NCBI GenBank assembly: GCA_027487385.1
Contig: JAIYDS010000066.1
Location: forward strand, 1 to 36,858
Length of the DNA stretch: 36,858 nt
From: Acetobacteraceae bacterium
GTDB taxonomy: Bacteria; Pseudomonadota; Alphaproteobacteria; Acetobacterales; Acetobacteraceae
Direction: 5' to 3'
Shown: piece after piece, positions 1 through 7,577 of the stretch
Layout of the letters: each line of letters starts with the position of its first letter
Position numbering within the stretch: position 1 is the stretch's first letter
The notes under the pieces: model-generated
What the model was told of the DNA's origin: nothing
The model's database searches: none
Seen by the model: the letters and a program-made list of their open reading frames with translations, nothing else
Position numbers and translations under genes: made by a program

Positions 1-840
1 CTCGGCCACCAGCAGGAAGCCGTTGGGCGCGGGGGAGAGGAGGCGCAGCGCCGCCTCGCTCATCTCGGCGATGGTGGGGGCCGTGGGGACGAAGTGCGGC
101 AGGTTCTCGCGGGCGAGGGTCTCCTCGTTGCGGTCGTTGAAGGTGTGGTCATGCGCGAAGATGCCCCAGAGCTTCTCCGTGCCCGCCGGGACCGCCGCCA
201 GCTCCTCCCTGGTGTAGACGATGGTGTAGCCCTGGGCGCGCAGCGCCTCGATCAGGTTGAGGCCATCCTCGCGCGCCCCCTCGCCGAAGCGGCCCTGGGT
301 GCCGCGCGGCAGGTACCAGCGCTCGCCGCCCGCCAGGTGCAGCCGCACGCCGGATTGCGCGACGAGGCGCGTGATCTCGGCCAGGTTGTTGCGGCGCGGC
401 GTGCTGGCGACCCAGGCAGCGGTCCCAGGCTCATAGGCGGCGCCCGATTGCACGAGGCCGACCCATTTGCCGGCGGCCATCGCCTCCCGCGCCAGGGAGC
501 CCTCGAAGCCCGAGAGGCTGCGGATCGGCTCATTGCCATCCATGCCGAAGCTGTCGGCCTGGACGCGCCGGCCGAAGGCATGGGTGGTGGCGCCACCATG
601 CGAGGTGCTGGTCAGCCCGTCCTTCATGTGGCCGAGATAGACGGCGCTGTGCGGCAGGCGGTCCCATTCCGTGCGGCCATCGGGGCCGACGCTGACCATG
701 CGGACGGCGCCCCAGGCGGCGACGCCAAAGCCGTCCGGATGGAAGAAGATGACGTTGCCGGGGCGCGTCTGCGCCAGGGCCGGCAGCTGCGCGGCCAGGG
801 CCAGCGCGGCGGTGGAGGCGAACAGGCTGCGGCGGTTCAT
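1..840 (-). CDS. Alkaline phosphatase-like exported protein (C-terminus outside window)
   Basis: Only the first 280 codons lie in the window; the frame is open to base 1. The N-terminus (NRRSLF, then an Ala/Leu-rich stretch ending ALAQ at about residue 24) looks like a Tat or Sec signal, so the product should be exported. A metal-ligand-like Asp lies in FFHPDGFG (D36). TSHGGATTH (about 79-87) aligns with the D-S-x-x-x-A-T segment around the nucleophile of E. coli PhoA, with Ser80 as candidate nucleophile. The Asp that normally precedes it is Thr79. A GGAGAG ribosome site lies about 6 bases before the ATG. It follows the YnfA gene on the same strand. The expected reaction is phosphomonoester hydrolysis in the periplasm. 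The family call is moderate because the second metal-ligand half is not visible. Confidence 0.72.
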   Translation of the reverse strand, partial: MNRRSLFASTAALALAAQLPALAQTRPGNVIFFHPDGFGVAAWGAVRMVSVGPDGRTEWDRLPHSAVYLGHMKDGLTSTSHGGATTHAFGRRVQADSFGMDGNEPIRSLSGFEGSLAREAMAAGKWVGLVQSGAAYEPGTAAWVASTPRRNNLAEITRLVAQSGVRLHLAGGERWYLPRGTQGRFGEGAREDGLNLIEALRAQGYTIVYTREELAAVPAGTEKLWGIFAHDHTFNDRNEETLARENLPHFVPTAPTIAEMSEAALRLLSPAPNGFLLVAE

Positions 841-907
841 GGCATCTCTCCGGGGCGTTGCCGCCAGAGGTAATCACGAAGCTGGGACTTGGCCAGCGAC
901 AGCCCGG

Positions 908-1237
908 TTAAACCTGCCGCGTGGCGCCCAGCAGGATGACGCCCGCCCCCGCCAGGCACAGCGCCACGCCCGCCAGGTCCCAGCCCGTGGGCCGCACCCC
1001 CTCCACCGCCACCAGCCAGGCCAGGGAAGCCGCGACATAGACGCCGCCATAGGCCGCGAAGGCGCGGCCCGCGGCATCGCCGGGGGCCAGCGTCAGCAGC
1101 CAGGCGAAGGCCGCCAGCGCCGCCCCGCCCGGGATGAGCCAGAGCGCCGAGGCCCCCTGGCGCAGTACCGCCCAGACGGCGAAGCAGCCGCCGATCTCCG
1201 CCAGCGCGGCCAGCGGAAAGACCAGCGCCGCTGTCAG
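908..1237 (-). CDS. YnfA/UPF0060 family small membrane protein
   Basis: The frame encodes about 109 residues, matching the 108 of E. coli YnfA. Family hallmarks are LAEIGGCF near the start, [22 protein letters not shown] in the middle (cited only as a landmark), a Trp-rich centre and a C-terminal hydrophobic segment. Four transmembrane helices are likely; related proteins are small multidrug-resistance-like inner-membrane proteins of unclear substrate. There is no ATG, GTG or TTG near the expected start. CTG at 1237 fits the family length, and CTG at 1252 would overlap the TGA of the upstream aminotransferase as CTGA. The gene is close behind the aminotransferase and probably coupled to it. 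Family assignment is firm; the exact start is uncertain. Confidence 0.8.
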   Translation of the reverse strand: MTAALVFPLAALAEIGGCFAVWAVLRQGASALWLIPGGAALAAFAWLLTLAPGDAAGRAFAAYGGVYVAASLAWLVAVEGVRPTGWDLAGVALCLAGAGVILLGATRQV

Positions 1238-1248
1238 GGGCGCCGCGC

Positions 1249-2400
1249 TCAGAGGCTGGCCAGCGCGTCGCAGACCCGCGCCACGGCCTCATCGCTCAGC
1301 TCGGGATACATCGGCAGGCTGAACACCTCCTGCGCGGCCCGCGCCGTCTCGGCGCAATTGGCCGGGCCCAGCGCCACGCGGCCCTGATAGGCGGGCTGGG
1401 TGTGCACCGGCATGGGGTAGTGGATGCCCGTGCCGATGCCATGCGCCTTCAGCGACATCATCATCTCGTCCCGCCGCGGATGGCGCAGCACATAGAGGTG
1501 GAAGACATGATGCGCATGCGGCCGCCGCACCGGCGGCGTGAGGTGGCGCGAGCCCGCCAGCGCCTTGTCATAGGCGGCGGCGATCTGCCGGCGGCGGTCA
1601 TTCTGCGCGTCCAGGTGCTGCAGCTTCACCCGCAGGATGGCGGCCTGCACCTCGTCCAGGCGGGAATTCACGCCGGGCAGGTCGCTGATGTAGCGGCGCT
1701 TCCAGCCATATTGCCGGATGGCGGCGATGCGCCCGGCCAGCTCCGGGTCCGGCGTGGCGAGAATGCCGCCATCGCCCAGCGCGCCGAGATTCTTGGTGGG
1801 ATAGAGGCTGAAGGCCGCCGCATGGCCGATGGTGCCGAGCTTCACCCCCTCCAGCATCGCGCCATGGCATTGGGCGCAATCCTCGATCAGCGCCACGCCC
1901 GCATCGTCGCAGGCGGTCTTGATGGGGCGCAGATCCACCGCCTGGCCGTAGATATGCACCGGGATCACGGCGCGGATCGGCGGGATGCCCGGCGGCGGGT
2001 CGGCCAGGACCGAGGCCAGCTCATCGGGGTCCATGGTGTAGGTGTCGGGGTCGATGTCGAGCAGCAGGGGCGTCGCCCCCACCATCTCGATGGCGGCGAC
2101 GGTGGCGACGGCGGTGTGGCTGACGGTGACGACGGTGCTGCCCTCGCCAATGCCCATGCCGCGCAGGATGAGCATGATGGCATCCGTGCCATTGGCGCAG
2201 CCCACCGCATGCATGGCGGGCGCGCCCGGCTGGTTGCCGAGCCAGGCGGCGAATTCCGCCTCGAAGGCCTCGCCCTCGCGGCCCAGGATGTACCAGCCGG
2301 AGGCCAGCGCGCGCGCGACGGCGGCGTCAATCTCGGGTTGCAGCGCGCGGTAGCCGGCACCGGGATCGGCAAAGGGAAGGATGGTGGGGGCCACGTTCAT
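1249..2400 (-). CDS. DegT/DnrJ/EryC1/StrS family PLP-dependent sugar aminotransferase
   Basis: The 383-residue protein has the fold-type I aminotransferase signatures of the DegT family. These are GCANGTDAI (about 67-75) for cofactor phosphate binding, [10 protein letters not shown] (about 172) with the pyridine-binding Asp, and [15 protein letters not shown] with the Schiff-base Lys at about 203. The stretch YGWKRRY and [10 protein letters not shown] resembles enzymes that aminate dTDP-3-keto-6-deoxyhexoses, but a ketosugar substrate cannot be fixed from sequence. It would transfer an amino group from glutamate to a nucleotide keto-sugar in the cytoplasm. It lies 69 bases behind the epimerase gene on the same strand, so the two probably serve one deoxy-amino-sugar pathway for a surface glycan. 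Confidence 0.93.
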   Translation of the reverse strand: MNVAPTILPFADPGAGYRALQPEIDAAVARALASGWYILGREGEAFEAEFAAWLGNQPGAPAMHAVGCANGTDAIMLILRGMGIGEGSTVVTVSHTAVATVAAIEMVGATPLLLDIDPDTYTMDPDELASVLADPPPGIPPIRAVIPVHIYGQAVDLRPIKTACDDAGVALIEDCAQCHGAMLEGVKLGTIGHAAAFSLYPTKNLGALGDGGILATPDPELAGRIAAIRQYGWKRRYISDLPGVNSRLDEVQAAILRVKLQHLDAQNDRRRQIAAAYDKALAGSRHLTPPVRRPHAHHVFHLYVLRHPRRDEMMMSLKAHGIGTGIHYPMPVHTQPAYQGRVALGPANCAETARAAQEVFSLPMYPELSDEAVARVCDALASL

Positions 2401-2469
2401 CTTGTGTGCTCTTTATGTCTTGCCGATTCAGACCTCCGGGCCGGGCGGCCCTTTGGTCATCGGCGGCGG

Positions 2470-3489
2470 TCAGGCAGGTGCGTCCAGGAAAATGTAGTCG
2501 CTCATCCGCTCGCGATACCAGTCCAGGGAGCGGCGCAGCCCCTCCTCCAGCGTGGTCAGCGGCGCCCAGCCGGTGGCGGCGCGGAAGGCGCCATCATCGG
2601 CATGGTAGCTGCCGATATCAATCGGGGCGCGGTCGGCGGGGAATTCGCGGGTGGTGAAGCGGCCCTGGCCGCCATTGGCCGCGATGACCATGTCGGCCAG
2701 CGCCAGCAGCGAGACCGGCGGCGCGCCGCCCAGGTTGAAGACATGGCCCGCGACCTCGGGGCGGGCGGCCTGCTCGGCCGCCATCAGGAAGGCGCGCGTC
2801 ACGTCATCCACGAAAGCGAGGTCGCGCAGCTGCGCACCGCCCCAGACCTCGAAGGGCTCGTTCTCCAGCAGGCGGCGGATCCAGATGCCGAGGAAGGTCT
2901 GCCGCGCATCGGCGATGCGCAGGCGCGGGCCGTAGCAATTGGTCAGGCGCAGCGAGACGACGGGGCGGTGCAGCACCCGGTTCTCCAGCATCCAGTATTG
3001 CTCGCCCGCCCATTTGGAGACGCCATTGGCGTCGGGCGGGTTCACCGGATGCAGCTCATTCACCGGCAGGCTGATGGGGCGGCCGTAGAATTGCCGTGTG
3101 GAGGCATGGATCACCGCGGCCTTGGGGGCGGCCTCGCGCATCACCTGGATCAGCCGCACCTGGGCGACGGCATTGATGGCGATGTCGAAGACCGGATCCT
3201 TCTGCCCGCCCATGTGGCTGGTCTGCGCCGCCATGTTGAAGAGGACATCCACCCCCTGGCAGAGGCTGGCGAGCTCCGTGTCGCGCAGGTCGCCGCGCAC
3301 CAGCATCACGCCCGCGCCTTCGAGATTGGCCGGGTTCGCGCCGCCATCGGGCAGCATGGCATCCAGCGCCGTCACCCGCGCACCCAACCCGGCCAGCGCG
3401 TGGCAGAGGTTGCTGCCCAGGAAGCCCGCGCCCCCCGTCACCAGGACCCGCTTCCGCCGCCAGAAACCCGCATCACCCAACATCATCAT
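2470..3489 (-). CDS. NAD-dependent epimerase/dehydratase (extended SDR, NDP-sugar type)
   Basis: The N-terminal Rossmann motif VTGGAGFLGSN binds NAD(P). Later landmarks are NMAAQTSHMG, an STRQFYG strand, and LTNCYGPR in the substrate half; length (about 339) is typical of NDP-sugar epimerases. The catalytic YxxxK site reads N-G-V-S-K, so the Tyr position holds Asn while Lys is kept. A subgroup of this superfamily may naturally carry NGxxK, but I cannot verify that here. The start is a run of GTG followed by three in-frame ATG codons (3492-3481); I chose the first ATG, with an AGG just upstream. It is followed by the DegT aminotransferase, which suggests a shared sugar nucleotide pathway. Confidence 0.9.
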   Translation of the reverse strand: MMMLGDAGFWRRKRVLVTGGAGFLGSNLCHALAGLGARVTALDAMLPDGGANPANLEGAGVMLVRGDLRDTELASLCQGVDVLFNMAAQTSHMGGQKDPVFDIAINAVAQVRLIQVMREAAPKAAVIHASTRQFYGRPISLPVNELHPVNPPDANGVSKWAGEQYWMLENRVLHRPVVSLRLTNCYGPRLRIADARQTFLGIWIRRLLENEPFEVWGGAQLRDLAFVDDVTRAFLMAAEQAARPEVAGHVFNLGGAPPVSLLALADMVIAANGGQGRFTTREFPADRAPIDIGSYHADDGAFRAATGWAPLTTLEEGLRRSLDWYRERMSDYIFLDAPA

Positions 3490-3553
3490 CACCTGTGTTC
3501 AAGACCTTCCATCATGGCCCGCATTGCGGCGGAATCACGCCGGAGACGTGGTT

Positions 3554-4549
3554 TCATTTGTCCGTCGCGCGGCTGCCGCCGGTATCGCTGGCGCGGCTTC
3601 CGCCGGTATCGCTGGCGCGGCTGCCGCCGGTATCGCTGGCGCGGCTTCCGCCGCCGTGGCTCCGCATGATCTCGGCGAAGCCGAAGAGCAGCAGGAGCTG
3701 GCCCATGATCATCTGGATCGCGGCCAGGAGACGGATGCCGTCGTCAACCGGCTGGATGTCGCCATAGCCGACCGTCGAGAGGGTGACGATGCTGAAATGC
3801 AGCGCATCCGAGAAGGACAGCCGCTGCGGCGTGCCCATCAGCACGAAGACCTCGCCGCGCGAAAGCCCGTCCGCGATGCGATAGAAGCAGGCGAAGGCGA
3901 CCGAGAGCAGGGCGAAGAGGCTGACATAGGTGGCGATGGGCACGGCCAGGAATTGCAGCCGGTGCCCGACGCGCCGCAGGATCGCCGCGATGTCCACCAG
4001 CAGCCGCACGATATGGCCGACCGCGAAGACGCCGATCACCGCGATGCCGGCCATGGCGACCAGCAGAGCGAGGCTCTGCCATTCCGGCGCGGCGCGGTTG
4101 ATCGGCGTGGTGAGCGAGACGATGCCGATCAGCCCGGTCGGCACCAGCCAGCGGATGAAGCGCGGAAAATGCCGGAGATCCGCGCCGCCCTCGGCCGCGG
4201 CGGCGCCGGCCAGCACGTCGCGCTGAGCCCAGCAGGCCAGCACGAAGCTCAGCACCGGCAGCAGGAAGGCGACCGAGCGTGACCAATCGGCGGCATCCGG
4301 GAAGGAGGCGCGGCCGATCACCACATAAAGGCTCACATAGATGGCGAGCCCATTGGCGGCGCCGAGCGCGAAGAGCAGCCCATGCGGGAAGATCAGGTAG
4401 AGGCCGCCCATCGCCAGGCTCGCGATCAGCAGGGCGGCGGCGGCGAAGGCCCAGCCCTGATCCGCCACACCCATCGCCACCAGCAGCATGAAACCGAGCG
4501 TCAGCCCCGTGGCGAGCAGCGCCTGCCGCCGGCGGGAGGGCATTTCCAT
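3554..4549 (-). CDS. Potassium channel-like membrane protein (Ion_trans_2 pore)
   Basis: This is a polytopic inner-membrane protein of 331 residues. It has about six hydrophobic segments in the first 225 residues, then a pore region HFSIVTLSTVGYGD (about 251-264) containing the K+ selectivity filter TVGYGD. A final membrane helix (about 272-295) follows. The product should form a K+-selective pore. The last 30 residues are low-complexity: SRASDTGG repeated three times, then SRATDK, encoded by a 24-bp tandem repeat. No RCK or cyclic-nucleotide domain follows the pore. The start is 10 bases after the RidA stop on the same strand, so the two form a small operon. Gating and physiological role are unknown. 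Confidence 0.85.
   Translation of the reverse strand: MEMPSRRRQALLATGLTLGFMLLVAMGVADQGWAFAAAALLIASLAMGGLYLIFPHGLLFALGAANGLAIYVSLYVVIGRASFPDAADWSRSVAFLLPVLSFVLACWAQRDVLAGAAAAEGGADLRHFPRFIRWLVPTGLIGIVSLTTPINRAAPEWQSLALLVAMAGIAVIGVFAVGHIVRLLVDIAAILRRVGHRLQFLAVPIATYVSLFALLSVAFACFYRIADGLSRGEVFVLMGTPQRLSFSDALHFSIVTLSTVGYGDIQPVDDGIRLLAAIQMIMGQLLLLFGFAEIMRSHGGGSRASDTGGSRASDTGGSRASDTGGSRATDK
3568..3639. repeat. 24-bp tandem repeat, three units, coding for SRASDTGG
   Basis: Three consecutive 24-bp units (3568-3591, 3592-3615, 3616-3639) differ only at one or two positions (CTG/CTT). Degenerate part-units flank them on both sides. The period is a multiple of three and the reading frame stays open, so copy number changes would only lengthen or shorten the channel's C-terminal tail. 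Confidence 0.93.
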
Positions 4550-4559
4550 CAGGGCCCCG

Positions 4560-4925
4560 TCATGGGTTGAGGGCCGCGACCCCGGTGATCTCGACGCGCC
4601 AGGCCGGGTCCACCAGCGGCGCCTGGATGGTCATGCGCGCGGGCTTGTTGCCGGGGTCCAGCCAGGCATCCCAGGCGCGGTTCATGGCCGGCGCATCGGC
4701 GATGTCGCGCAGGATGATCTGCACGCTCAGCAGGTTCGCCTTGCTGGTGCCGGCCTCGGCCAGCAGCGCGTCGATCTGCGCCAGGATGTCGGCGGTCTGC
4801 CCCTCGGCATCGAGCGTCGCGTCATCCGCCACCTGGCCGGCCAGCCAGACCAGACCCCCATGCACCACGGCGCCCGAAAGCCGCCCTTCTTCCGCCAGAC
4901 GCTTGATGGTGGTTGGTCGGATCAT
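4560..4925 (-). CDS. RidA family protein (YjgF/YER057c/UK114)
   Basis: The 121-residue protein covers a complete RidA domain. Landmarks are GLVWLAGQVADDATLDAEG (about 24-42), the helix DILAQIDALLAEAG, NKPAR with the conserved substrate-carboxylate-binding Arg (about 97), and the terminal VEITGVAAL with Glu112. RidA proteins hydrolyse reactive enamine/imine intermediates released by PLP enzymes; this member belongs to a divergent subgroup, so its exact substrate is open. I chose the ATG at 4925 because a GGGGGAA ribosome site sits about 6 bases upstream, rather than a start 13 codons earlier. It is divergent from the UPF0114 gene with 47 bases between, and the channel gene follows 10 bases after its stop. 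Confidence 0.9.
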   Translation of the reverse strand: MIRPTTIKRLAEEGRLSGAVVHGGLVWLAGQVADDATLDAEGQTADILAQIDALLAEAGTSKANLLSVQIILRDIADAPAMNRAWDAWLDPGNKPARMTIQAPLVDPAWRVEITGVAALNP

Positions 4926-4972
4926 CGGATTCCCCCTTTTCGTCACCCCTGCTTTGCCCCACATGGGCGGCC

Positions 4973-5518
4973 ATGGACAAGCTTCTCGACCGCGCGATGA
5001 TCGCCAGCCGGTACATCCTGGCGATCTTCTATCTCGGCCTCGCCGTGGCGCTCGCCGCCTATGCGGTGAAATTCGCCGTGAAGGTGTACAAATTCGCCTC
5101 CACCATCCTGGTCGAGCCGGATGACAACACCATCCTGCTCGGCATGCTGTATCTGGTGGACAGCGCGCTGGTCGCCTCGCTCGTCGCGATGGTGGCGATC
5201 TCCTCCTATGACAGCCTGGTCTCCAAGCTGACGGATGAGACGAGCAGCAAGGAAATCTCCTGGGTCACCAACCTGGATCCGGGTAATCTGAAGCTGAAGG
5301 TGGCGCTCGCCATCATCGCCATCAGCTCGATCCACCTGCTGCAGAAGTTCATGAATGTGGACAGCCTGGATGACCGCACGCTGATGTGGGGCGTCATCAT
5401 CCACATGTGCTTCGTGGGCGGCGCGCTGGTGCTGGGCTTCCTCGACCGGATGCAGGCGCAGACCAAGGTCATCGCCAAGTCCAAGGGGCCGGGTTACGAA
5501 GCGGGCAAGCCCTCCTGA
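4973..5518 (+). CDS. UPF0114 family membrane protein (YqhA/TIGR00645-like)
   Basis: The 181-residue protein matches the UPF0114 family. It begins with a short amphipathic stretch, then a long hydrophobic helix (ASRYILAIFYLGLAVAL). The family segment LLGMLYLVDSALVASLVAMV leads into SYDSLVSK, and two further helices follow (about 108-126 and 138-156). It is an inner-membrane protein of unknown function. The ATG at 4973 fits the family N-terminus; an upstream in-frame start would add 20 non-family residues. Its TGA overlaps the probable CTG start of the LysR gene, so the two are likely co-transcribed. Confidence 0.88.
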   Translation: MDKLLDRAMIASRYILAIFYLGLAVALAAYAVKFAVKVYKFASTILVEPDDNTILLGMLYLVDSALVASLVAMVAISSYDSLVSKLTDETSSKEISWVTNLDPGNLKLKVALAIIAISSIHLLQKFMNVDSLDDRTLMWGVIIHMCFVGGALVLGFLDRMQAQTKVIAKSKGPGYEAGKPS

Positions 5519-6402
5519 CCGGCGCCCCCCGGCCGGCCGACCTCGACACCGCGCTGCTGCGCTGCTTCCTGACGCTGGCCGAGACCCGCTCCTTCACCCG
5601 CACGGCGGAGCGGCTGGGCCGCACCCAGCCCGCCATCACCCTGCAGCTCGGCCGGCTGGAGCAGATCTTCGGCCAGCGCCTGCTCACCCGCTCCCGCCGC
5701 GAGGTGACGCTGACGCGGGAGGGCGAGGCGCTGCTGCCCCTGGCGCGCGAGATCCTGGCCCTGCTGGAAGCCGCGCAGCTGCGCCTCTCCGCGCCCGAGG
5801 AAGGGGGCGATGTCCGCTTCGGCAGCCCCGAGGATTTCGCCACCGCCTTCCTGCCCGGCGTGCTGGCCCGCTTCGTGGAAAGCCACCCGGCGGTGCGGCT
5901 TTCCACCGCCTGCGAGCTGACGCGGCGGCTGATCGAGGGCATCGAGGCCGAGGCCTATGACCTCGTCGTGATCAAGCAGGCGCCGGGGCGCGTGCATCCC
6001 GGCGCTCGCCCCATCTGGCGGGAGGCGCTGGTCTGGGTGGGGGCGGAGGAGGCGCGGCCGCCGGCCAAGGACGCGCCCCTGCGCCTGGTGCTGAGCCCCG
6101 CCCCCTGCGTCTATCGGGAGCGCGCGACCGAGGCCCTGGCCGCCGCCGGCCGCGCCTTTGACATCGTCTATACCAGCCCGAGCCTGGCGGGTGCGGCGGC
6201 CGCCGTGCGCGCGGGGTTGGGCCAGACCGTGCTGCCGCGCACGCTGATCCCGCCCGGCCTCGCGCCGCTCCCCAGCCGCGCCGGGCTGCCGGCCCTGGAG
6301 GAGACGGTGATCTGCCTGCTGATGCGCCCGAACGCCCCGCCGGCGGCCCAGGCGCTGGCCCGCGCCCTGGAGCAGGGGATCGCGCGCATCGGCGGAGTTT
6401 GA
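5515..6402 (+). CDS. LysR family transcriptional regulator, probable regulator of the adjacent SbtA-type transporter
   Basis: From 5515 the protein is 295 residues, typical for LysR. The N-terminal winged helix-turn-helix is clear (LRCFLTLAETRSFTRTAERL, then RTQPAITLQLGRLE), followed by an effector domain beginning near DVRFGSPEDF. No ATG, GTG or TTG lies at the right place. A CTG at 5515 overlaps the TGA of the UPF0114 gene (CTGA), and the next in-frame ATG upstream (5386) would add 43 residues inside that gene. CTG initiation by translational coupling is therefore my preferred reading. A perfect inverted repeat with T-N11-A spacing sits across its stop codon, ahead of the SbtA gene, and is its likely binding site. 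Confidence 0.9.
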   Translation: MTGAPRPADLDTALLRCFLTLAETRSFTRTAERLGRTQPAITLQLGRLEQIFGQRLLTRSRREVTLTREGEALLPLAREILALLEAAQLRLSAPEEGGDVRFGSPEDFATAFLPGVLARFVESHPAVRLSTACELTRRLIEGIEAEAYDLVVIKQAPGRVHPGARPIWREALVWVGAEEARPPAKDAPLRLVLSPAPCVYRERATEALAAAGRAFDIVYTSPSLAGAAAAVRAGLGQTVLPRTLIPPGLAPLPSRAGLPALEETVICLLMRPNAPPAAQALARALEQGIARIGGV

Positions 6403-6422
6403 TAAGAAATTCCTATCAAACT
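6396..6422. promoter_or_regulatory. LysR-type operator: perfect 9-bp inverted repeat with T-N11-A
   Basis: Arms AGTTTGATA (6396-6404) and TATCAAACT (6414-6422) are exact reverse complements around a 9-base spacer. The T at 6403 and A at 6415 give the T-N11-A core of LysR-family sites. The left arm contains the LysR stop codon (6400-6402). The site is AT-rich in very GC-rich DNA, lies about 75 bases before the transporter ATG, and lacks a following T-run, so it reads as an operator rather than a terminator. Confidence 0.75.
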
Positions 6423-6497
6423 TCGTAGAAAAACTCATTTTCCCTGATCAATGCCCTCTGCCAGAAGCGCGCACCACTCACTGGGAGCCCGCTTCGC

Positions 6498-7472
6498 ATG
6501 TCCGGCCTTGATCTGCTGCTGACCAATCTTCTCTCGCCCATCGTGCTGGCCTTCGTGCTGGGCGCCATCGCGGGCTTCATCCGCTCGGAGCTGGAATTGC
6601 CCGAGCCGGTGCTGAAGCTGCTCTCCATCTACCTCCTTTTCTCGATCGGCCTGACCGGCGGGCGGGAGCTGGCGCAGGTGAAGTTCAGCGATGTGGCGCC
6701 GCTGCTGGGCCTGGCCGTGGCGCTGACCATCACCATCCCGGTGGTGACCTACCTTGTTCTGCGGCGGCTCGCGGGGTTCGACATCCAGAACGCCGCCGCG
6801 GTGGCGGCGCATTATGGCTCGGTCTCCTCCGTCACCTTCTTTGCCGCCATCGCCTTTGCCCGCGCCATGAACCACCCGGCCGAGGGTGCCATGACCGCCG
6901 TGGTCGCGCTGATGGAATGGGGCGTCATCATCTCGCTCCTCATCGCGCGGATCGCCATGGGGCGGCGCCAGGGCGGGCTTTCGCTGGGGGCGCTGGCCGC
7001 CGATACGCTGCGGGGGCGGGGCATCCTGCTGCTGACCGGCGGCATGGTGATCGGCGCGCTGGCGACGCCGCCGCAATGGAACCAGATCGCGCCCTTTTAT
7101 GAGGGGCTCTTCCGGGGGATCCTGATGCTCTTCCTGCTGGAGATGGGCATGACGGCGGCGCGGCAGATGCGGGATTTCGCCACGGTCGGCCGCTTCCTGA
7201 CGGTTTTCGCCATCGTCTCGCCCATCATCTGGGGCGTGGTGGGGGTCACCGCCGGCCATGCGATCGGGCTGGGCCAGGGCAGCGCCTTCGTGCTGGGCGC
7301 CATCTGCGCCTCAGCCTCCTATATCGACGCGCCGGCCGCCTGCCGCGCCGCCCTGCCGGAGGCGAGCCCGGGCATCTACCTCACCGCCTCGCTGGGCGTG
7401 ACCTTCCCCTTCAACCTGCTGCTGGGGCTGCCGCTTTACTGGCAGGTCTCGGCCTGGCTGGCGGGGGGGTGA
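6498..7472 (+). CDS. SbtA-family sodium-dependent bicarbonate transporter-like permease
   Basis: The 324-residue protein has about ten hydrophobic helices and the family pattern of SbtA (PF05982). This includes IAGFIRSELELPEPVLKLLS near the N-terminus, FSIGLTGGRELA, AAHYGSVSSVTF in the first inverted half, and GAICASASYIDAPAACRAAL with SLGVTFPFN near the end. Cyanobacterial SbtA imports bicarbonate with sodium; proteobacterial members are mostly uncharacterised, so the substrate is an inference. A GGGAG ribosome site precedes the ATG. The LysR gene lies directly upstream on the same strand with the inverted repeat between them, which suggests regulated expression. No SbtB-like PII gene is adjacent. 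Confidence 0.9.
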   Translation: MSGLDLLLTNLLSPIVLAFVLGAIAGFIRSELELPEPVLKLLSIYLLFSIGLTGGRELAQVKFSDVAPLLGLAVALTITIPVVTYLVLRRLAGFDIQNAAAVAAHYGSVSSVTFFAAIAFARAMNHPAEGAMTAVVALMEWGVIISLLIARIAMGRRQGGLSLGALAADTLRGRGILLLTGGMVIGALATPPQWNQIAPFYEGLFRGILMLFLLEMGMTAARQMRDFATVGRFLTVFAIVSPIIWGVVGVTAGHAIGLGQGSAFVLGAICASASYIDAPAACRAALPEASPGIYLTASLGVTFPFNLLLGLPLYWQVSAWLAGG

Positions 7473-7520
7473 GGCCAAAGGCCCCAGAACCGCGCAGTCC
7501 TGCAGGGTCAGCGCCCGGGA

Positions 7521-7560
7521 AAGGGGTCTGGGGCCCCGGCCCCAGCCGCCGGAGGCCCTT
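7521..7560. repeat. Dispersed GC-rich palindromic element, copy A
   Basis: Arms CTGGGGCC (7528-7535) and GGCCCCAG (7538-7545) form a perfect 8-bp stem, followed by CCGCCGGAGGCCCTT and a T-rich stretch to 7566. The same sequence recurs at 28495-28537 and, in related forms, at 11092-11133 and 18715-18730. It lies between the convergent SbtA-type and dnaE genes and may end transcription in one or both directions. Confidence 0.8.
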
Positions 7561-7577
7561 ATCTTTTGAACGGCGGG

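Noticed and set aside
3568-3639. Iterons of a replication origin
   Set aside because: The repeats lie inside a coding frame, have a period divisible by three and encode a repeated peptide tail.
1402-3669. 755-codon plus-strand frame across the aminotransferase and epimerase
   Set aside because: Shadow frame; its end even translates the 24-bp repeat as an Arg-rich string, which is not protein-like.
6396-6422. Inverted repeat as a terminator for the LysR gene
   Set aside because: The stem is AT-rich, the loop is 9 bases and no T-run follows; T-N11-A spacing fits an operator better.
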